Notes: a model not told the origin generated them from the letters alone. 36,858 bases of DNA from DAOTXR01 sp034435375 (GCA_034435375.1 DAOTXR010000010.1:1-36858), one strand, 5' to 3'; shown: positions 22,477 to 31,202, counted from the stretch's first letter. Numbers and translations: made by a program.

Positions 22477-24915
22477 TCACGGCGCGCCCTCATTGGTCAC
22501 GCGGAAGTTGTCGAAAGCCACCGGCGCAGGCTGGGTCGCCCCCGCCCCGCCGGCTGCAACGACGCCGATGTAGCTCACCGTCTTGTCGGGAGGAATCGGC
22601 CACTCCCCAACACCTCTCCACGTCTTGCCGCCGTCCAGGCTGTAGAAGCCTGCCGCCACACGCCCATCGATCACCAGCCGCAGCGTGACAAAGCCTTCCG
22701 GCGGCATCTCGCCTCCGCCGGCGACAGGCGGACGGTAGTCTTCTCCGCTCACCGACGAAGTCCAGTTATCCAGATAGATGGCATCGCCCTGGCATCTATC
22801 GGCCAGGTCGCAGTAGGCGCGCCCCAGCGTAAAGAGCGGGCGGTTCCCCTGCCCCAGCGCAATCAGGCCCGCCATCTGGAAGTTCTGGAAGGGGTGAACG
22901 TCGACATCAACCGCCACCGAGTAGATGGGCGCGTTCGGCGCGGCGACGACCATCTGCAAGCTGTTCTCAGCTGCTTCCTCAGCCACGGAGGAGTAGGGCA
23001 TTACGGCGGTCTTGAGTACGCCATCGGACAATCCCAGGTCCTCAGGCCGATAAATCGTGAGCCAAGCCGGGTTGATCTGCGCCTGGTCAAAACCGTCGGC
23101 AAACAGGATCGATGGGCCGGACGGCGCAACTTCCCCGCCAAACTGGCAGATCATCAGCGCATCGAGCCGCACCTGGCTGCCCTGCGCCCCAAGCCAGAAG
23201 CGACCCGGCGGCAGGGGGTCGGGATCGACATACTCGACGAGGTTCTGACCGTCCACCCTTAGCATGACGAACTCTCCCTTGGTGAACAGCTCGATCAGGT
23301 GAACCCGCCCATCGTCAAGCGTCTTTCCCGCCTGGCCCGCAGCAACCTCTTGTCCCGCCCGACGGAAGAGGTGAGCCTCCCCGTTGGCCTGAATGGCCAC
23401 GACATACAAGACTCGTTCGGCGCTGAGGCGGCTGCCCAGAACCACCGTCGAGGACGGATTGGGCAGCACTGCCAGGGCCTTAAACGACGAGTCGCGCATT
23501 TCCGGCCCCAGAGGCAATCCGAAGCCGTCTTCATTGCCTCCTGGCTGGATCGTCAGCATGCCCTCTCCTAATGAGAGGCGGCGTCTGGCCTCCACCGACA
23601 GGTCCCGCAGGCCGAAATCCTGCCGTTCGAAGCCCAGCGCCATCGTCAGCACTTGGCTTTGATCACAGGCCAGCTCCGACGGCACCTCCTCCAGCGGCGG
23701 TTGTTCTTCAGTGGGTGAGACCTGCGGCTCCTGCTGAGTCGGCTGTTGAGTCGGCCGCTGAGTCGCCGTCGGCTGCGGCTGACTCTCGGCGACCCCAGTC
23801 GGTTGGATCAGGCCGATCCATCTGTCTTTGAAGACCAACGCCGCGACGGCCAGCAAGGCCACCACAATCACCACGCCCAGCGCCACCGGCAACGCCCGGC
23901 CAGGCCGGCGGGCGCGGGGCGCTGTTCCAACTTCTTCTTCCGCCGGAGCCGAGGCAGCCAGGGGCACCGTCTCGGCGCCCTCCGCCATTGGGACAGGCGA
24001 GGCCATCGTCCGCGCGGCCTGCACGGGGGTGACCAGGGCCTCGGTGCCGGTGGACGGCTGGGTAGGCATCTCGTAGGAGGGGACAGGAGCTGTCACCTCC
24101 GTCACAGCCCGCTGGAGCGCCTGGGCCATCTCGCCACAGGATTGGAAACGCTCGTCAGGCTCTTTGGCCATGGCCCGCAGGATCACCAGCTCAATCACTT
24201 CGGGCAGGTCGGGTTTGAGCTGGCGGGGCAGCGGCAACGGTTCGTAGATGTGCTTAATGACCACCGCCATGGGCGTCTCAGCGTGATAAGGCACGTCGCC
24301 GACGGCCATCTGGTACAGCACCACACCCAGGCTGTAGATGTCGCTACGGTAGTCAATGGGCCGTCCCAGACCCTGCTCAGGCGAGACGTAGGCCGGCGTG
24401 CCGACAATGCCGCTGCCGGTGAACTGGGCAGTGCCCTCGACCAGCTTGGAGATGCCGAAGTCGGTGAGATAGACATCGCCGCTGGCATCGAGCATGATGT
24501 TGGCCGGCTTGATGTCCCGGTGGATGATGCCGCGCTTGTGGGCGTAGTCCAGTCCCTCGCCGACCTGGGCGATGATGCGCGCCATCTCCTCCAGTGAGAG
24601 CGGCCCCATGCGGAGCCGATCGGAAAGCGTGCCCGCATCCAGGTAGCGCATCACGATGTAGGTGATGCCTTCCTGCTCGCCATAGTCGTACACCGGCAGG
24701 ATACGGGCATGCTCCAGCCTGGCAATGACCTTGGCTTCCTGCTCAAAGCGACCCACAAAGGTGGGGTCTTGGGCAAAGTGGCTGGGCAACACCTTGATCG
24801 CCACATAGCGATCCATGCTGGGCTGGTAGGCCTTGTAGACAGTCGCCATGCCACCTTGGCCCAGCTGCTCCAAAATGCGATAGGGTCCGAGATTACGCCC
24901 GGTCATGTCACTCAT
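22477..24915 (-). CDS. Transmembrane Ser/Thr protein kinase with concanavalin-like ectodomain
   Basis: This 812-residue PknB-type (Hanks-type) kinase starts at ATG 24915, which has GGAG 6 bases before it. The catalytic domain spans residues 10-265: glycine loop GQGGMATVY (19-27), Lys41 in VAIK, HRDIKPAN (132-139) and DFG (152-154). A Pro/Thr-rich linker leads to one membrane segment near 345-366 (LGVVIVVALLAVAALVF). The outer part holds two beta-rich modules. The last, with FVTLRLVIDGRVAAGFYSLDGGKTW, resembles DUF1349/laminin-G-like concanavalin folds found in glycan-binding proteins. It probably senses an extracellular carbohydrate or surface ligand and phosphorylates cytoplasmic targets. 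No PASTA repeats or cognate phosphatase gene are seen nearby. Confidence 0.92.
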   Translation of the reverse strand: MSDMTGRNLGPYRILEQLGQGGMATVYKAYQPSMDRYVAIKVLPSHFAQDPTFVGRFEQEAKVIARLEHARILPVYDYGEQEGITYIVMRYLDAGTLSDRLRMGPLSLEEMARIIAQVGEGLDYAHKRGIIHRDIKPANIMLDASGDVYLTDFGISKLVEGTAQFTGSGIVGTPAYVSPEQGLGRPIDYRSDIYSLGVVLYQMAVGDVPYHAETPMAVVIKHIYEPLPLPRQLKPDLPEVIELVILRAMAKEPDERFQSCGEMAQALQRAVTEVTAPVPSYEMPTQPSTGTEALVTPVQAARTMASPVPMAEGAETVPLAASAPAEEEVGTAPRARRPGRALPVALGVVIVVALLAVAALVFKDRWIGLIQPTGVAESQPQPTATQRPTQQPTQQEPQVSPTEEQPPLEEVPSELACDQSQVLTMALGFERQDFGLRDLSVEARRRLSLGEGMLTIQPGGNEDGFGLPLGPEMRDSSFKALAVLPNPSSTVVLGSRLSAERVLYVVAIQANGEAHLFRRAGQEVAAGQAGKTLDDGRVHLIELFTKGEFVMLRVDGQNLVEYVDPDPLPPGRFWLGAQGSQVRLDALMICQFGGEVAPSGPSILFADGFDQAQINPAWLTIYRPEDLGLSDGVLKTAVMPYSSVAEEAAENSLQMVVAAPNAPIYSVAVDVDVHPFQNFQMAGLIALGQGNRPLFTLGRAYCDLADRCQGDAIYLDNWTSSVSGEDYRPPVAGGGEMPPEGFVTLRLVIDGRVAAGFYSLDGGKTWRGVGEWPIPPDKTVSYIGVVAAGGAGATQPAPVAFDNFRVTNEGAP

Positions 24916-25338
24916 AACGCACTCCACAGCCTGACAGCTAAATAAAATAAGAGGCGCAGCCCCGTTCAGAATCGAGACGCTTGAGCTTCGCTCAGCTCTT
25001 TCTGGTAGAACCTTTTGATTGAGGCGACCCTCGGCCAAAAGCACAGGCTCTCCTCAATCGCAGGCCACAGGGGACAACTCTTGGCCATGTCTTGGGATCA
25101 TAGCATAGGCAGCAGAGATACGAAAGTTACCCCGTGGTCTGCAAATTTGGCGCTTGGCCATCTTTGCCTCCCGATCTATAATCGAGGCCGCCTGGACAGA
25201 CACCTCAACTCAGCGTTTCAGCGAAAGGGTTCCTGAGACTCTTTTGACGAAACCTCAGATTTGACCGAAAATACTCTTAGTTTCTCTAGAAGCTTTTGAG
25301 AAACACTTGGGCTTGGGCCAAATCCGCAAGGGAGTGGC
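24916..25338. other. Divergent intergenic region, 423 bases
   Basis: No gene is seen. It contains the plus-strand promoter at 25154-25182 and an 8-bp inverted repeat, GATTGAGG (25017-25024) and CCTCAATC (25052-25059), spaced by 27 bases. I found no convincing minus-strand promoter for the kinase; a TATTTT-rich stretch near 24950 is the best candidate. Confidence 0.5.
25154..25182 (+). promoter_or_regulatory. Promoter of the GNAT-GH1 unit
   Basis: TTGGCC, 17 bases, then a perfect TATAAT at 25177-25182. Predicted start is near 25189, giving a leader of about 150 bases. Confidence 0.55.
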
Positions 25339-26085
25339 TTGCGCAAACCTATGACCATCGCATCGACGCCTGCCACCCTCCAGCAGCTCCGCAGCCAGGC
25401 CCGCGATCTGCTCAACGAGTTCGACGCAGCCGACGGCCTGGCCACATATTACGCCCTCCACCACGATCCCTCCCGCTCGGCGCTGTTCGTGCATCGCGAC
25501 CCCGGCGGCATCGTTGACGGGTTCCTGGCCCGCTGTCAGACCGGCTTCGACCTATTCCGCCCCATCGTCACGCTGCGCGTGCGCGGCCTGGGCGATCCCG
25601 TCCCAGACCTGATCAAGGCAGCGCTGACGCCGGGCCGCCCCTATCTGCTGATCGTTCCGGAGATGCTGGCCGAGCGCATCAGCCCGCATGTCGCGCTCAG
25701 CGAGCGAACGCGCAACCGCATCATGCGCCTCGACCCATCGCGCTTCCGCCCTGAGATCAACGTGCTGGTGATGTTGAAGCGCGAAGCCGACGGCAGCCCG
25801 CGGGCCGAAGTCCGGCGGGGAGAGCGGATCGTTGCACTGGCAGGCATCAATTGGCGCTCACCGATCTTCGCCGAGGTGTTCGTGCGCGTCGAGCGCGAGG
25901 CGCAAGGCACCGGCCTGGGCCGTTCGGTGACACGGGCCGTGGCGGCTGAACTGTTGCGCAGCGGCGTGACGCCGCTGTACACCGTATCCCAGGACAACGA
26001 CTTCTCCCACGAGCTGGCGCTCGATGTAGGTTTTGTCGACACTGGCGCCTGGGAGATGATGGCCCAGGCTGTGCGAACAGGGTAG
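25339..26085 (+). CDS. GNAT-family N-acetyltransferase
   Basis: This 248-residue protein has a C-terminal GNAT fold. The acetyl-CoA pyrophosphate loop is EREAQGTGLGRSV near residue 195, followed by YTVSQDNDFSHELALDVGFVDTG. The N-terminal 100 residues are not a GNAT and probably select the substrate. The start is ambiguous: TTG 25339 has GGGAG 4 bases before it, while ATG 25351 is a better codon but too far (16 bases) from that site. It lies 50 bases before the GH1 gene, likely in one transcript. The acyl acceptor is unknown; the layout resembles other GNATs with FR47-like C-termini. Confidence 0.82.
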   Translation: MRKPMTIASTPATLQQLRSQARDLLNEFDAADGLATYYALHHDPSRSALFVHRDPGGIVDGFLARCQTGFDLFRPIVTLRVRGLGDPVPDLIKAALTPGRPYLLIVPEMLAERISPHVALSERTRNRIMRLDPSRFRPEINVLVMLKREADGSPRAEVRRGERIVALAGINWRSPIFAEVFVRVEREAQGTGLGRSVTRAVAAELLRSGVTPLYTVSQDNDFSHELALDVGFVDTGAWEMMAQAVRTG

Positions 26086-26135
26086 CGTGACATTCGCCCA
26101 TCCAGACGTGCTTGGAGCATAGGCAGAGAAAGCCG

Positions 26136-27509
26136 ATGGCCGAAGCAACCTTCACCTTTCCTCCCGACTTCCTGTGGGGCACCACCACCGCAGCCCACCA
26201 GGTCGAAGGGAACAATCGCAACAACGACTGGTGGGACTGGGAACAGCAGGGCAGCCAGCGCGTCTTTGACAACGCCACTTCCGGCCTGGCCTGCGACTGG
26301 TGGGGAGGGCGGGCCGAAGAGGACATCGAGCGCATGGCTGCGATCCACACCAACGCCCATCGCCTATCCATCGAGTGGAGCCGCATTGAGCCGAGACAGG
26401 GCCAGTGGGACTATGCCGCCCTCGACCGCTACCGCCAGATTCTGGCCCGCATGCGCGAGAAGGGCATCCAGCCGATGGTCACGCTGCATCACTTCACCAA
26501 CCCCCGCTGGGTGGCGCAGCGCGGCGGCTGGCTCCATCCCGACTGCCCCGGCTGGTTTGCGGAGTTTGTTCGCCGGGTTGTCAGCGACCTGGCCGACTTG
26601 GCGACGACCTGGTGCACCATCAACGAGCCAAACGTGTACGCCTCGCGCGGCTACTTCATCGGCGCCTGGCCGCCTGGCATGCAGGACATGCAGGCGTACT
26701 TGCGCGTGCTGCGCGGCCTGCTGGCAGCCCACGCCCGCGCCTATCGCACGATCCACGAGATCCAGCCGCTTGCACGAGTCGGCCTGGCCATACATCTGAC
26801 CTACCTGACGCCGCGCTCCAAGAGCATCCTTGACCACCACGCCTGCAAGCTGCTCGACCGGGCCTTCCACGGCGTCGTACTCGATGCGCTGGCCGCCGGG
26901 AAATGGCATCCCCCCCTCGGACGCAGAGAAGATGCGCCTGAGCTGAAGGGCACGCTGGACTGGATCGGAGTGAACTACACCATGCGCTACGACGTGGGCT
27001 TCAGCCTGCGAGCGCTCAAAACGCTGGGCATAGCCTACGACGCCCGCCCTGGCGCAGAGCGGGGTCCAGGCACCTGGGGGGAGCTGTACCCGGAGGGCCT
27101 GTTCGAGTGCATCAAGCGGCTGCACCGACAGTTTGGCCTGCCGATCGTCGTCACCGAGACCGGCGTGCCGGACGAATATGACACACGCCGTCCGCGCTGG
27201 ATTTTGGAAAGCCTGCGCCAGGTGTGGCGAGCGGTGAACTTCAACTGGCCGGTGATGGGCTACTACTTCCGGAGTCTGGTGGATAACTTCGAGTGGGCCG
27301 AGGGCTACGATCCGCGCTATCGCTTCGGCTTATACGCGGTGGACTTCCAGACCCAGGCCCGCACACTCCGCAAGAGCGGCGAGCTGTACGCCGAGATCGC
27401 CTGCACAGGCGCCCTGACCACCGACATGGTCCGCCGCTACGCGCCGGAAGCGGTGGATCGACTATTCCCAGGCAAAGGGCCGGGCGATCTGGGCAGGGGA
27501 ACTGTGTGA
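26136..27509 (+). CDS. GH1 family beta-glycosidase
   Basis: This 457-residue glycoside hydrolase family 1 enzyme starts at MAEATFTFPPDFLWG. It cleaves beta-glucosides, beta-galactosides or related beta-linked sugars by a retaining mechanism. Acid/base Glu164 is in TINEPNVYA and the nucleophile Glu341 is in VVTETGVPDE, where the usual ENG reads ETG. The aglycone-sugar pocket blocks FLWGTTTAAHQVEGN and NFEWAEGYDPRYRFGLY are intact. There is no signal peptide, so it is cytoplasmic. ATG 26136 was chosen over a TTG 24 bases upstream; the ribosome site is weak. With the GNAT upstream it forms a short operon that ends in a bidirectional hairpin. Confidence 0.93.
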   Translation: MAEATFTFPPDFLWGTTTAAHQVEGNNRNNDWWDWEQQGSQRVFDNATSGLACDWWGGRAEEDIERMAAIHTNAHRLSIEWSRIEPRQGQWDYAALDRYRQILARMREKGIQPMVTLHHFTNPRWVAQRGGWLHPDCPGWFAEFVRRVVSDLADLATTWCTINEPNVYASRGYFIGAWPPGMQDMQAYLRVLRGLLAAHARAYRTIHEIQPLARVGLAIHLTYLTPRSKSILDHHACKLLDRAFHGVVLDALAAGKWHPPLGRREDAPELKGTLDWIGVNYTMRYDVGFSLRALKTLGIAYDARPGAERGPGTWGELYPEGLFECIKRLHRQFGLPIVVTETGVPDEYDTRRPRWILESLRQVWRAVNFNWPVMGYYFRSLVDNFEWAEGYDPRYRFGLYAVDFQTQARTLRKSGELYAEIACTGALTTDMVRRYAPEAVDRLFPGKGPGDLGRGTV

Positions 27510-27512
27510 AAC

Positions 27513-27538
27513 GTCCGGGGCGCTGAAGCGCACCGGAC
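27513..27538. terminator. Bidirectional terminator between GH1 and GNAT-2 genes
   Basis: GTCCGG pairs with CCGGAC, and inner GCGC arms enclose a TGAA loop, with one G/A mismatch. It sits in the 40-base gap between two converging genes. No U tract is seen. Confidence 0.6.
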
Positions 27539-27549
27539 AGACCCTGCCA

Positions 27550-28041
27550 CTACAACCGCTGCACGTAGATCACCAGATCATCGTTCGGCGCGTAGAAATC
27601 GGCGATGGTCGCTGCACGTTCATAGCCGTGCGTCTCGTAGAAGCGGCGCGTCGAGGCGTAGTCTGGCCGCCCGGACGTCTCGGCTACGATCATCCGCCCG
27701 CCCTGCGCCCTGACCTCCTCGGCCACGCGGCTCAGCAGCGCCCCGCCGATTCCCTGGCCGTGCGACGCCTTGTCGGTCACGATCCAGTACAGATCAAACG
27801 TGCCGTAGGTCAGCGCACGCGGCCCATAGCAGGCAAAGCCCAGCACACGCCCCTCCCTCCGGCACGATAGGAAGTAGTATCCGCTTTGCTGCGGCCCCAA
27901 CGTGAGGTAATCGTTCAGCAGCTCGTCAACCGCTGCGATCTCAACTTCGTCGAACACGCCCACGCCGCGCGAGATGGAGAGAATGTCCTCGACCTCGCTG
28001 GCCCGGGTCGGTTCAACAAGATGCTGCTGTGTAATAACCAT
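27550..28041 (-). CDS. GNAT-family N-acetyltransferase partnered with an ATP-grasp ligase
   Basis: This 163-residue GNAT starts at ATG 28041 (MVITQQHLVEP), with AGAAGG 7 bases upstream; starts further up lie inside the ligase coding sequence. It has the core GNAT fold: YYFLSCRREGRVLGFACYG, the acetyl-CoA loop TDKASHGQGIGGALL near residue 95, and STRRFYETHGYERAA. Its first codons overlap the end of the ATP-grasp gene by 29 bases in another frame. ATP-grasp and GNAT partners are known in amino-acid and small-peptide ligation systems, so it may acetylate the ligase substrate or product. The actual acceptor is not known. Confidence 0.88.
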   Translation of the reverse strand: MVITQQHLVEPTRASEVEDILSISRGVGVFDEVEIAAVDELLNDYLTLGPQQSGYYFLSCRREGRVLGFACYGPRALTYGTFDLYWIVTDKASHGQGIGGALLSRVAEEVRAQGGRMIVAETSGRPDYASTRRFYETHGYERAATIADFYAPNDDLVIYVQRL

Positions 28042-29161
28042 GCGCTTGCCTTCTCTGCCGTCGCTGGAGCCGTTGCTGAAGTTGCCGTTGCCTGCGCTGC
28101 CAAGCAAACTCGACGATCCGGCTGGCCATCTGGCCATAATCATAACCGGCCACCCGCGCCGCATTGGCAAACCCACTGTCAGCGGCCAGGCATGGATTGG
28201 GGTTGACTTCCAGCACGTACAGCTTGCCGTCCTTCTGGCGCATGTCTACGCGGGCATAGTCGCGGCAACCCATCGCCTTGTAGGCATTCAGCGCCACCTT
28301 GCGGATGCGTGCAGCCAACACATCGTCCACCGGGGCCGGGCACAAAATTCTGAACGTATTGTACTCCGGCGACTGATCGTTCCACTTGGCGTCGAAGTTC
28401 ATCACCCGCAGGTGAGGGTCCCACCCATCGTATTCACTCTCGGCAATGGGCAAGACGAACGTTTCAGCGCCATTGCCCCACACGCTGATGTTGAACTCGC
28501 GGCCATCCAGGAACATCTCAACCAGCGCAGGCTGGTGATAGGTATCGAGCACGTACTCCACACGGCGACGCAGCGACGCCTCGTCGTGGACGACGGCTTC
28601 GCGGGTAATGCCCATGCTACAGTCTTCGGCGACAGGCTTGACAATGGCGGGGAGGGGCACGCTGGCCAGCGCATCGTGGGGGGTAGAGAAGACCTGGTAG
28701 GGGGCTGTCGGGACATGGCGGCGCAACAACTGCGCTTTAGCGTTGGCCTTGTCCAGGCAGGCATCCAGGTTTTCCGGCGATCCACCGGCGTAGGGGAGGC
28801 CCAGCGCATTCAGCAGCCGTGGCACCTGCGACTCACCCCTGGCAGTCCCACCCAGGGCTTCGCACAGGTTAAAGACCAACGTCGTGCGGGGATCGATGCC
28901 CGCCCCGGCTGCCAGCACATCCTCTTCGGCTCGGATGGGGACCATCGTCACCGGGTAGCCCTGCTGGCGCAGCGCACTGGCTATGGACTGAGCCGTTGCA
29001 ATCGTCTCCAGGTCCGTGACCAGGTCTTGCGCCTCGCCGCGCTCCAACTCCTCAACGACGCTGTAGAGGAGGAGGATGTGGTCTGGGCCGCAGCAACGTT
29101 CTGGAGGCTCTTCGGCTTCTTCCGTCCCTTCTTCTACAGATGGCACGACATACGCAGACAT
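28013..29161 (-). CDS. ATP-grasp ligase related to D-alanine-D-alanine ligase
   Basis: This 382-residue ATP-grasp protein starts at MSAYVVPS; an ATG 21 bases upstream overlaps the AAGGGGA ribosome site, so the inner start is preferred. Family blocks are VFNLCEALGG near residue 96, LPAIVKPVAEDCSMGI near 165 (ATP-binding lysine), and the metal-binding YARVDMRQKDGKLYVLEVNPNPCL near 320. Such enzymes join a carboxylate to an amine with ATP. It is not a plain cell-wall Ddl, since no other wall genes are near and the spacing of blocks differs. The last 30 residues are a Gln/Arg-rich tail encoded partly by sequence overlapping the GNAT start. It and the GNAT form a two-gene operon. Confidence 0.88.
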   Translation of the reverse strand: MSAYVVPSVEEGTEEAEEPPERCCGPDHILLLYSVVEELERGEAQDLVTDLETIATAQSIASALRQQGYPVTMVPIRAEEDVLAAGAGIDPRTTLVFNLCEALGGTARGESQVPRLLNALGLPYAGGSPENLDACLDKANAKAQLLRRHVPTAPYQVFSTPHDALASVPLPAIVKPVAEDCSMGITREAVVHDEASLRRRVEYVLDTYHQPALVEMFLDGREFNISVWGNGAETFVLPIAESEYDGWDPHLRVMNFDAKWNDQSPEYNTFRILCPAPVDDVLAARIRKVALNAYKAMGCRDYARVDMRQKDGKLYVLEVNPNPCLAADSGFANAARVAGYDYGQMASRIVEFAWQRRQRQLQQRLQRRQRRQAHGYYTAASC

Positions 29162-29370
29162 GATTTGTCTTCCCCTTTCCATTTGCTCCTATAGACAACA
29201 TCCACCCGAAAAGTGCGGACGCCGGGTGTTCAATACACCTACTACTATAATCCGATTGCTACAAAATGCGAGTCTTTCAAGGACGAAATGGAATATTTTT
29301 AGGCTGTAGAAGCCCAACGCGCTGACAAGGTCGGGGGATGAATCCCCAGACTGGGCCGTCCGGCGCTGAA

Positions 29371-29415
29371 CCTCACCCCCGGGCGAGCCGACCGCAGGTC
29401 GGGCCGGGGGTGAGG
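29371..29415. repeat. Interspersed palindromic repeat, copy B
   Basis: CCTCACCCCC and GGGGGTGAGG are perfect 10-base inverted arms around a GC-rich centre. A partial copy, GGTCGGGGG, lies 30 bases upstream. Confidence 0.65.
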
Positions 29416-29461
29416 CCAAAGCTGCCCCAAAACCGAAACACGCCCATGTCGTCGAACCCGC

Positions 29462-29490
29462 TGGTCACCCACAGCGCCCCGCGCTATACT
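29462..29490 (+). promoter_or_regulatory. Possible leaderless promoter of the SH3 lipoprotein gene
   Basis: TGGTCA, 17 bases, then TATACT ending at 29490. The predicted transcription start (about 29497) coincides with the ATG, and no ribosome site precedes it. Confidence 0.4.
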
Positions 29491-29496
29491 TTGCGC

Positions 29497-31131
29497 ATGA
29501 CGGTGCCCCGACGACAATCCCTTCTGTGTGGGATGGCGCTCCTTGCCGTCCTGGCCCTGACTGCCTGCCAAGCGGTGATTCCCGCCATCTTCGGCAGCGG
29601 CCATGCGGAGCCGCAGGCAGCCATCGCCTCTGGAGTCAGCGACACGAGCGGCCTGGCCCGCGTCGAAAGCGCGGCAGGCGTGATCGACTTTCAAGTCGCC
29701 TCCGGCCTGACGGGCGAGCGGCTGGCCGGCGTGCGCGTTCGCGTGGCTGTGATCGGTCAGACACGTCTGCTGCTGGCCGAGGATGCCACAGGCATCCACC
29801 TGCCGGTTGCCGTACCGCTGGGCGGCTCCTCAACAGTGCGGCGATTGGTGATGCCGGCCCGCTCTGGCGTCGGTTACAACCTGACCACCGCTGCCGGGCC
29901 GCTGGCCCTCGACGATCTGGAGCCGCTGGGGACGCTGACCGAAGCCCAAATTCGTGAGCGGCTGGCGGCTGGCCCCGCCGAAGCCGTGTTGATCTACCTC
30001 TACAATCTAGTCAGCCCTCTGGCGCTGACCGGCGCGCCGCTGGAGGCTTACGCCACACCCTTTGAAAACGTCACCGTGTTGCGGGCCGCCGGCGAACCGC
30101 CCGATGCGCAGATGGCCTTCGTCACGGTGTCGCTGTCCTCAGCCATCTACGAGCGTTGGTCCAACCTGTTCGTCGACCGCTTCCTGGCTGCCCGCATCGG
30201 CCAGTTGCCCGATGTTGACCTGAACAGCGATCTGGCCTTCCACTGGGCCTTCCCGGTGTTCGAGGTGTTCCCAACAGACCTGGCGCTCGACGTGAGCCAG
30301 ACGCAGGAGGCCACGCTGCGCGTGAGCTGGCGTTCGCAAAACCCCGACCCGCCTGCCCCGTGGAGTTTTTTCCTCTCCACCAATGACCCCCGTGTCAGCG
30401 TGGATCCCACCACCTTCGCCCTGGGGCCGGATTCGGTCCCCGTGGAAGTGCAGGTGAGGGTCAACGCCGCCGAGCTGCCGGTGGGCGAGTACCAGGCGGC
30501 CATCACCTTCCAGCCCTTCAGCGACTCGTTTGGCCTGATCGAGCAGAGCCTCGACTTCCCGCTGACCTACACCATGCCGGTGGCACTGCCCACCTCCACC
30601 CCGGCCAGGCCAGTCCAGGGGCTGACGGTTGAGCCGCCGGAGCCAATCGAGGGTGAGCGGGTGGTGATCATCGCTAGCGGCTTCGATGCCAATGAGACAG
30701 TGCTGTTTGAGTTTGTCGGCCCCGATCGCTCGATCCGCGACCTGCTGCCTAAGGCCGATGGCACGGGCGTGTTTCGCTACGAGGTGGACCTCTCGACCGT
30801 TCCGGCGGGCGAGTACGCCGTGCGGCTGCAGGGAACGGTCAGCGGGGTGATAGGCGAGACGACGGTCACGGTGCGCGGCAGCATCCCCGATGGAATCGTC
30901 GCCAGCGATGAACTGAACCTGCGGGCCGGCCCAGGCTACGACTTCCCGGTGGTCGAGGTGCTGCTGCGCGGCGATGAGTTGGAGGCCCTCAGCACCAACT
31001 ACGACAACTCGTGGGTGGAGGTCGAGTCGCCGACAGGGCGGCGCGGCTGGGTGGTGGCCGACCTGGCGACCTGGAACGTGAGCCTGACCAGCGTGCCGTT
31101 CCACGAGCAGTACGGCAGGCCGCCGCCGTAG
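29497..31131 (+). CDS. SH3b-domain lipoprotein with Ig-like region
   Basis: This 544-residue protein is a predicted surface lipoprotein. ATG 29497 gives a short basic N-terminus, a hydrophobic stretch and lipobox LTAC with Cys24; upstream ATG codons would give a long non-signal extension. The body holds beta-rich regions, one resembling a filamin or Ig-like fold (EGERVVIIASGFDANETVLFEF), then a C-terminal bacterial SH3 domain (LNLRAGPGYDFPVVEVLLRG), which often binds peptidoglycan or peptides. It may stay attached to the cell envelope and bind an extracellular partner. Two hairpins follow the stop codon, then a small membrane-protein gene. No specific family name is recognised for the central part. 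Confidence 0.85.
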   Translation: MTVPRRQSLLCGMALLAVLALTACQAVIPAIFGSGHAEPQAAIASGVSDTSGLARVESAAGVIDFQVASGLTGERLAGVRVRVAVIGQTRLLLAEDATGIHLPVAVPLGGSSTVRRLVMPARSGVGYNLTTAAGPLALDDLEPLGTLTEAQIRERLAAGPAEAVLIYLYNLVSPLALTGAPLEAYATPFENVTVLRAAGEPPDAQMAFVTVSLSSAIYERWSNLFVDRFLAARIGQLPDVDLNSDLAFHWAFPVFEVFPTDLALDVSQTQEATLRVSWRSQNPDPPAPWSFFLSTNDPRVSVDPTTFALGPDSVPVEVQVRVNAAELPVGEYQAAITFQPFSDSFGLIEQSLDFPLTYTMPVALPTSTPARPVQGLTVEPPEPIEGERVVIIASGFDANETVLFEFVGPDRSIRDLLPKADGTGVFRYEVDLSTVPAGEYAVRLQGTVSGVIGETTVTVRGSIPDGIVASDELNLRAGPGYDFPVVEVLLRGDELEALSTNYDNSWVEVESPTGRRGWVVADLATWNVSLTSVPFHEQYGRPPP

Positions 31132-31134
31132 CAG

Positions 31135-31158
31135 CGCTGGAGGGTAAACCCTCCAGCG
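31135..31158 (+). terminator. 11-bp hairpin after the SH3 lipoprotein gene
   Basis: CGCTGGAGGGT and ACCCTCCAGCG are perfect arms starting 4 bases after the stop codon. No U tract follows, so it may protect the 3' end or cause partial termination. Confidence 0.6.
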
Positions 31159-31200
31159 ACAGGCCCATATGCGCGCTAAAGCGCGCCTGGCGGGGCCTGT
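31159..31200 (+). other. Nested inverted repeats
   Basis: Outer arms ACAGGCCC and GGGCCTGT enclose an inner GCGCGC-TAAA-GCGCGC hairpin (31171-31186). It directly follows the hairpin ending at 31158. Confidence 0.5.
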
Positions 31201-31202
31201 CT

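Larger units (their letters stand above)
29162..29496. other. Divergent intergenic region, 335 bases
   Basis: No gene is seen. It has a partial and a fuller copy of the interspersed repeat (29330-29415), and a TATAGT -10-like hexamer on the minus strand for the ATP-grasp gene. Confidence 0.4.

Noticed and set aside
27974..29194. 406-codon plus-strand frame opposite the ATP-grasp gene
   Set aside because: Shadow frame without domain; the minus-strand ligase is well supported.
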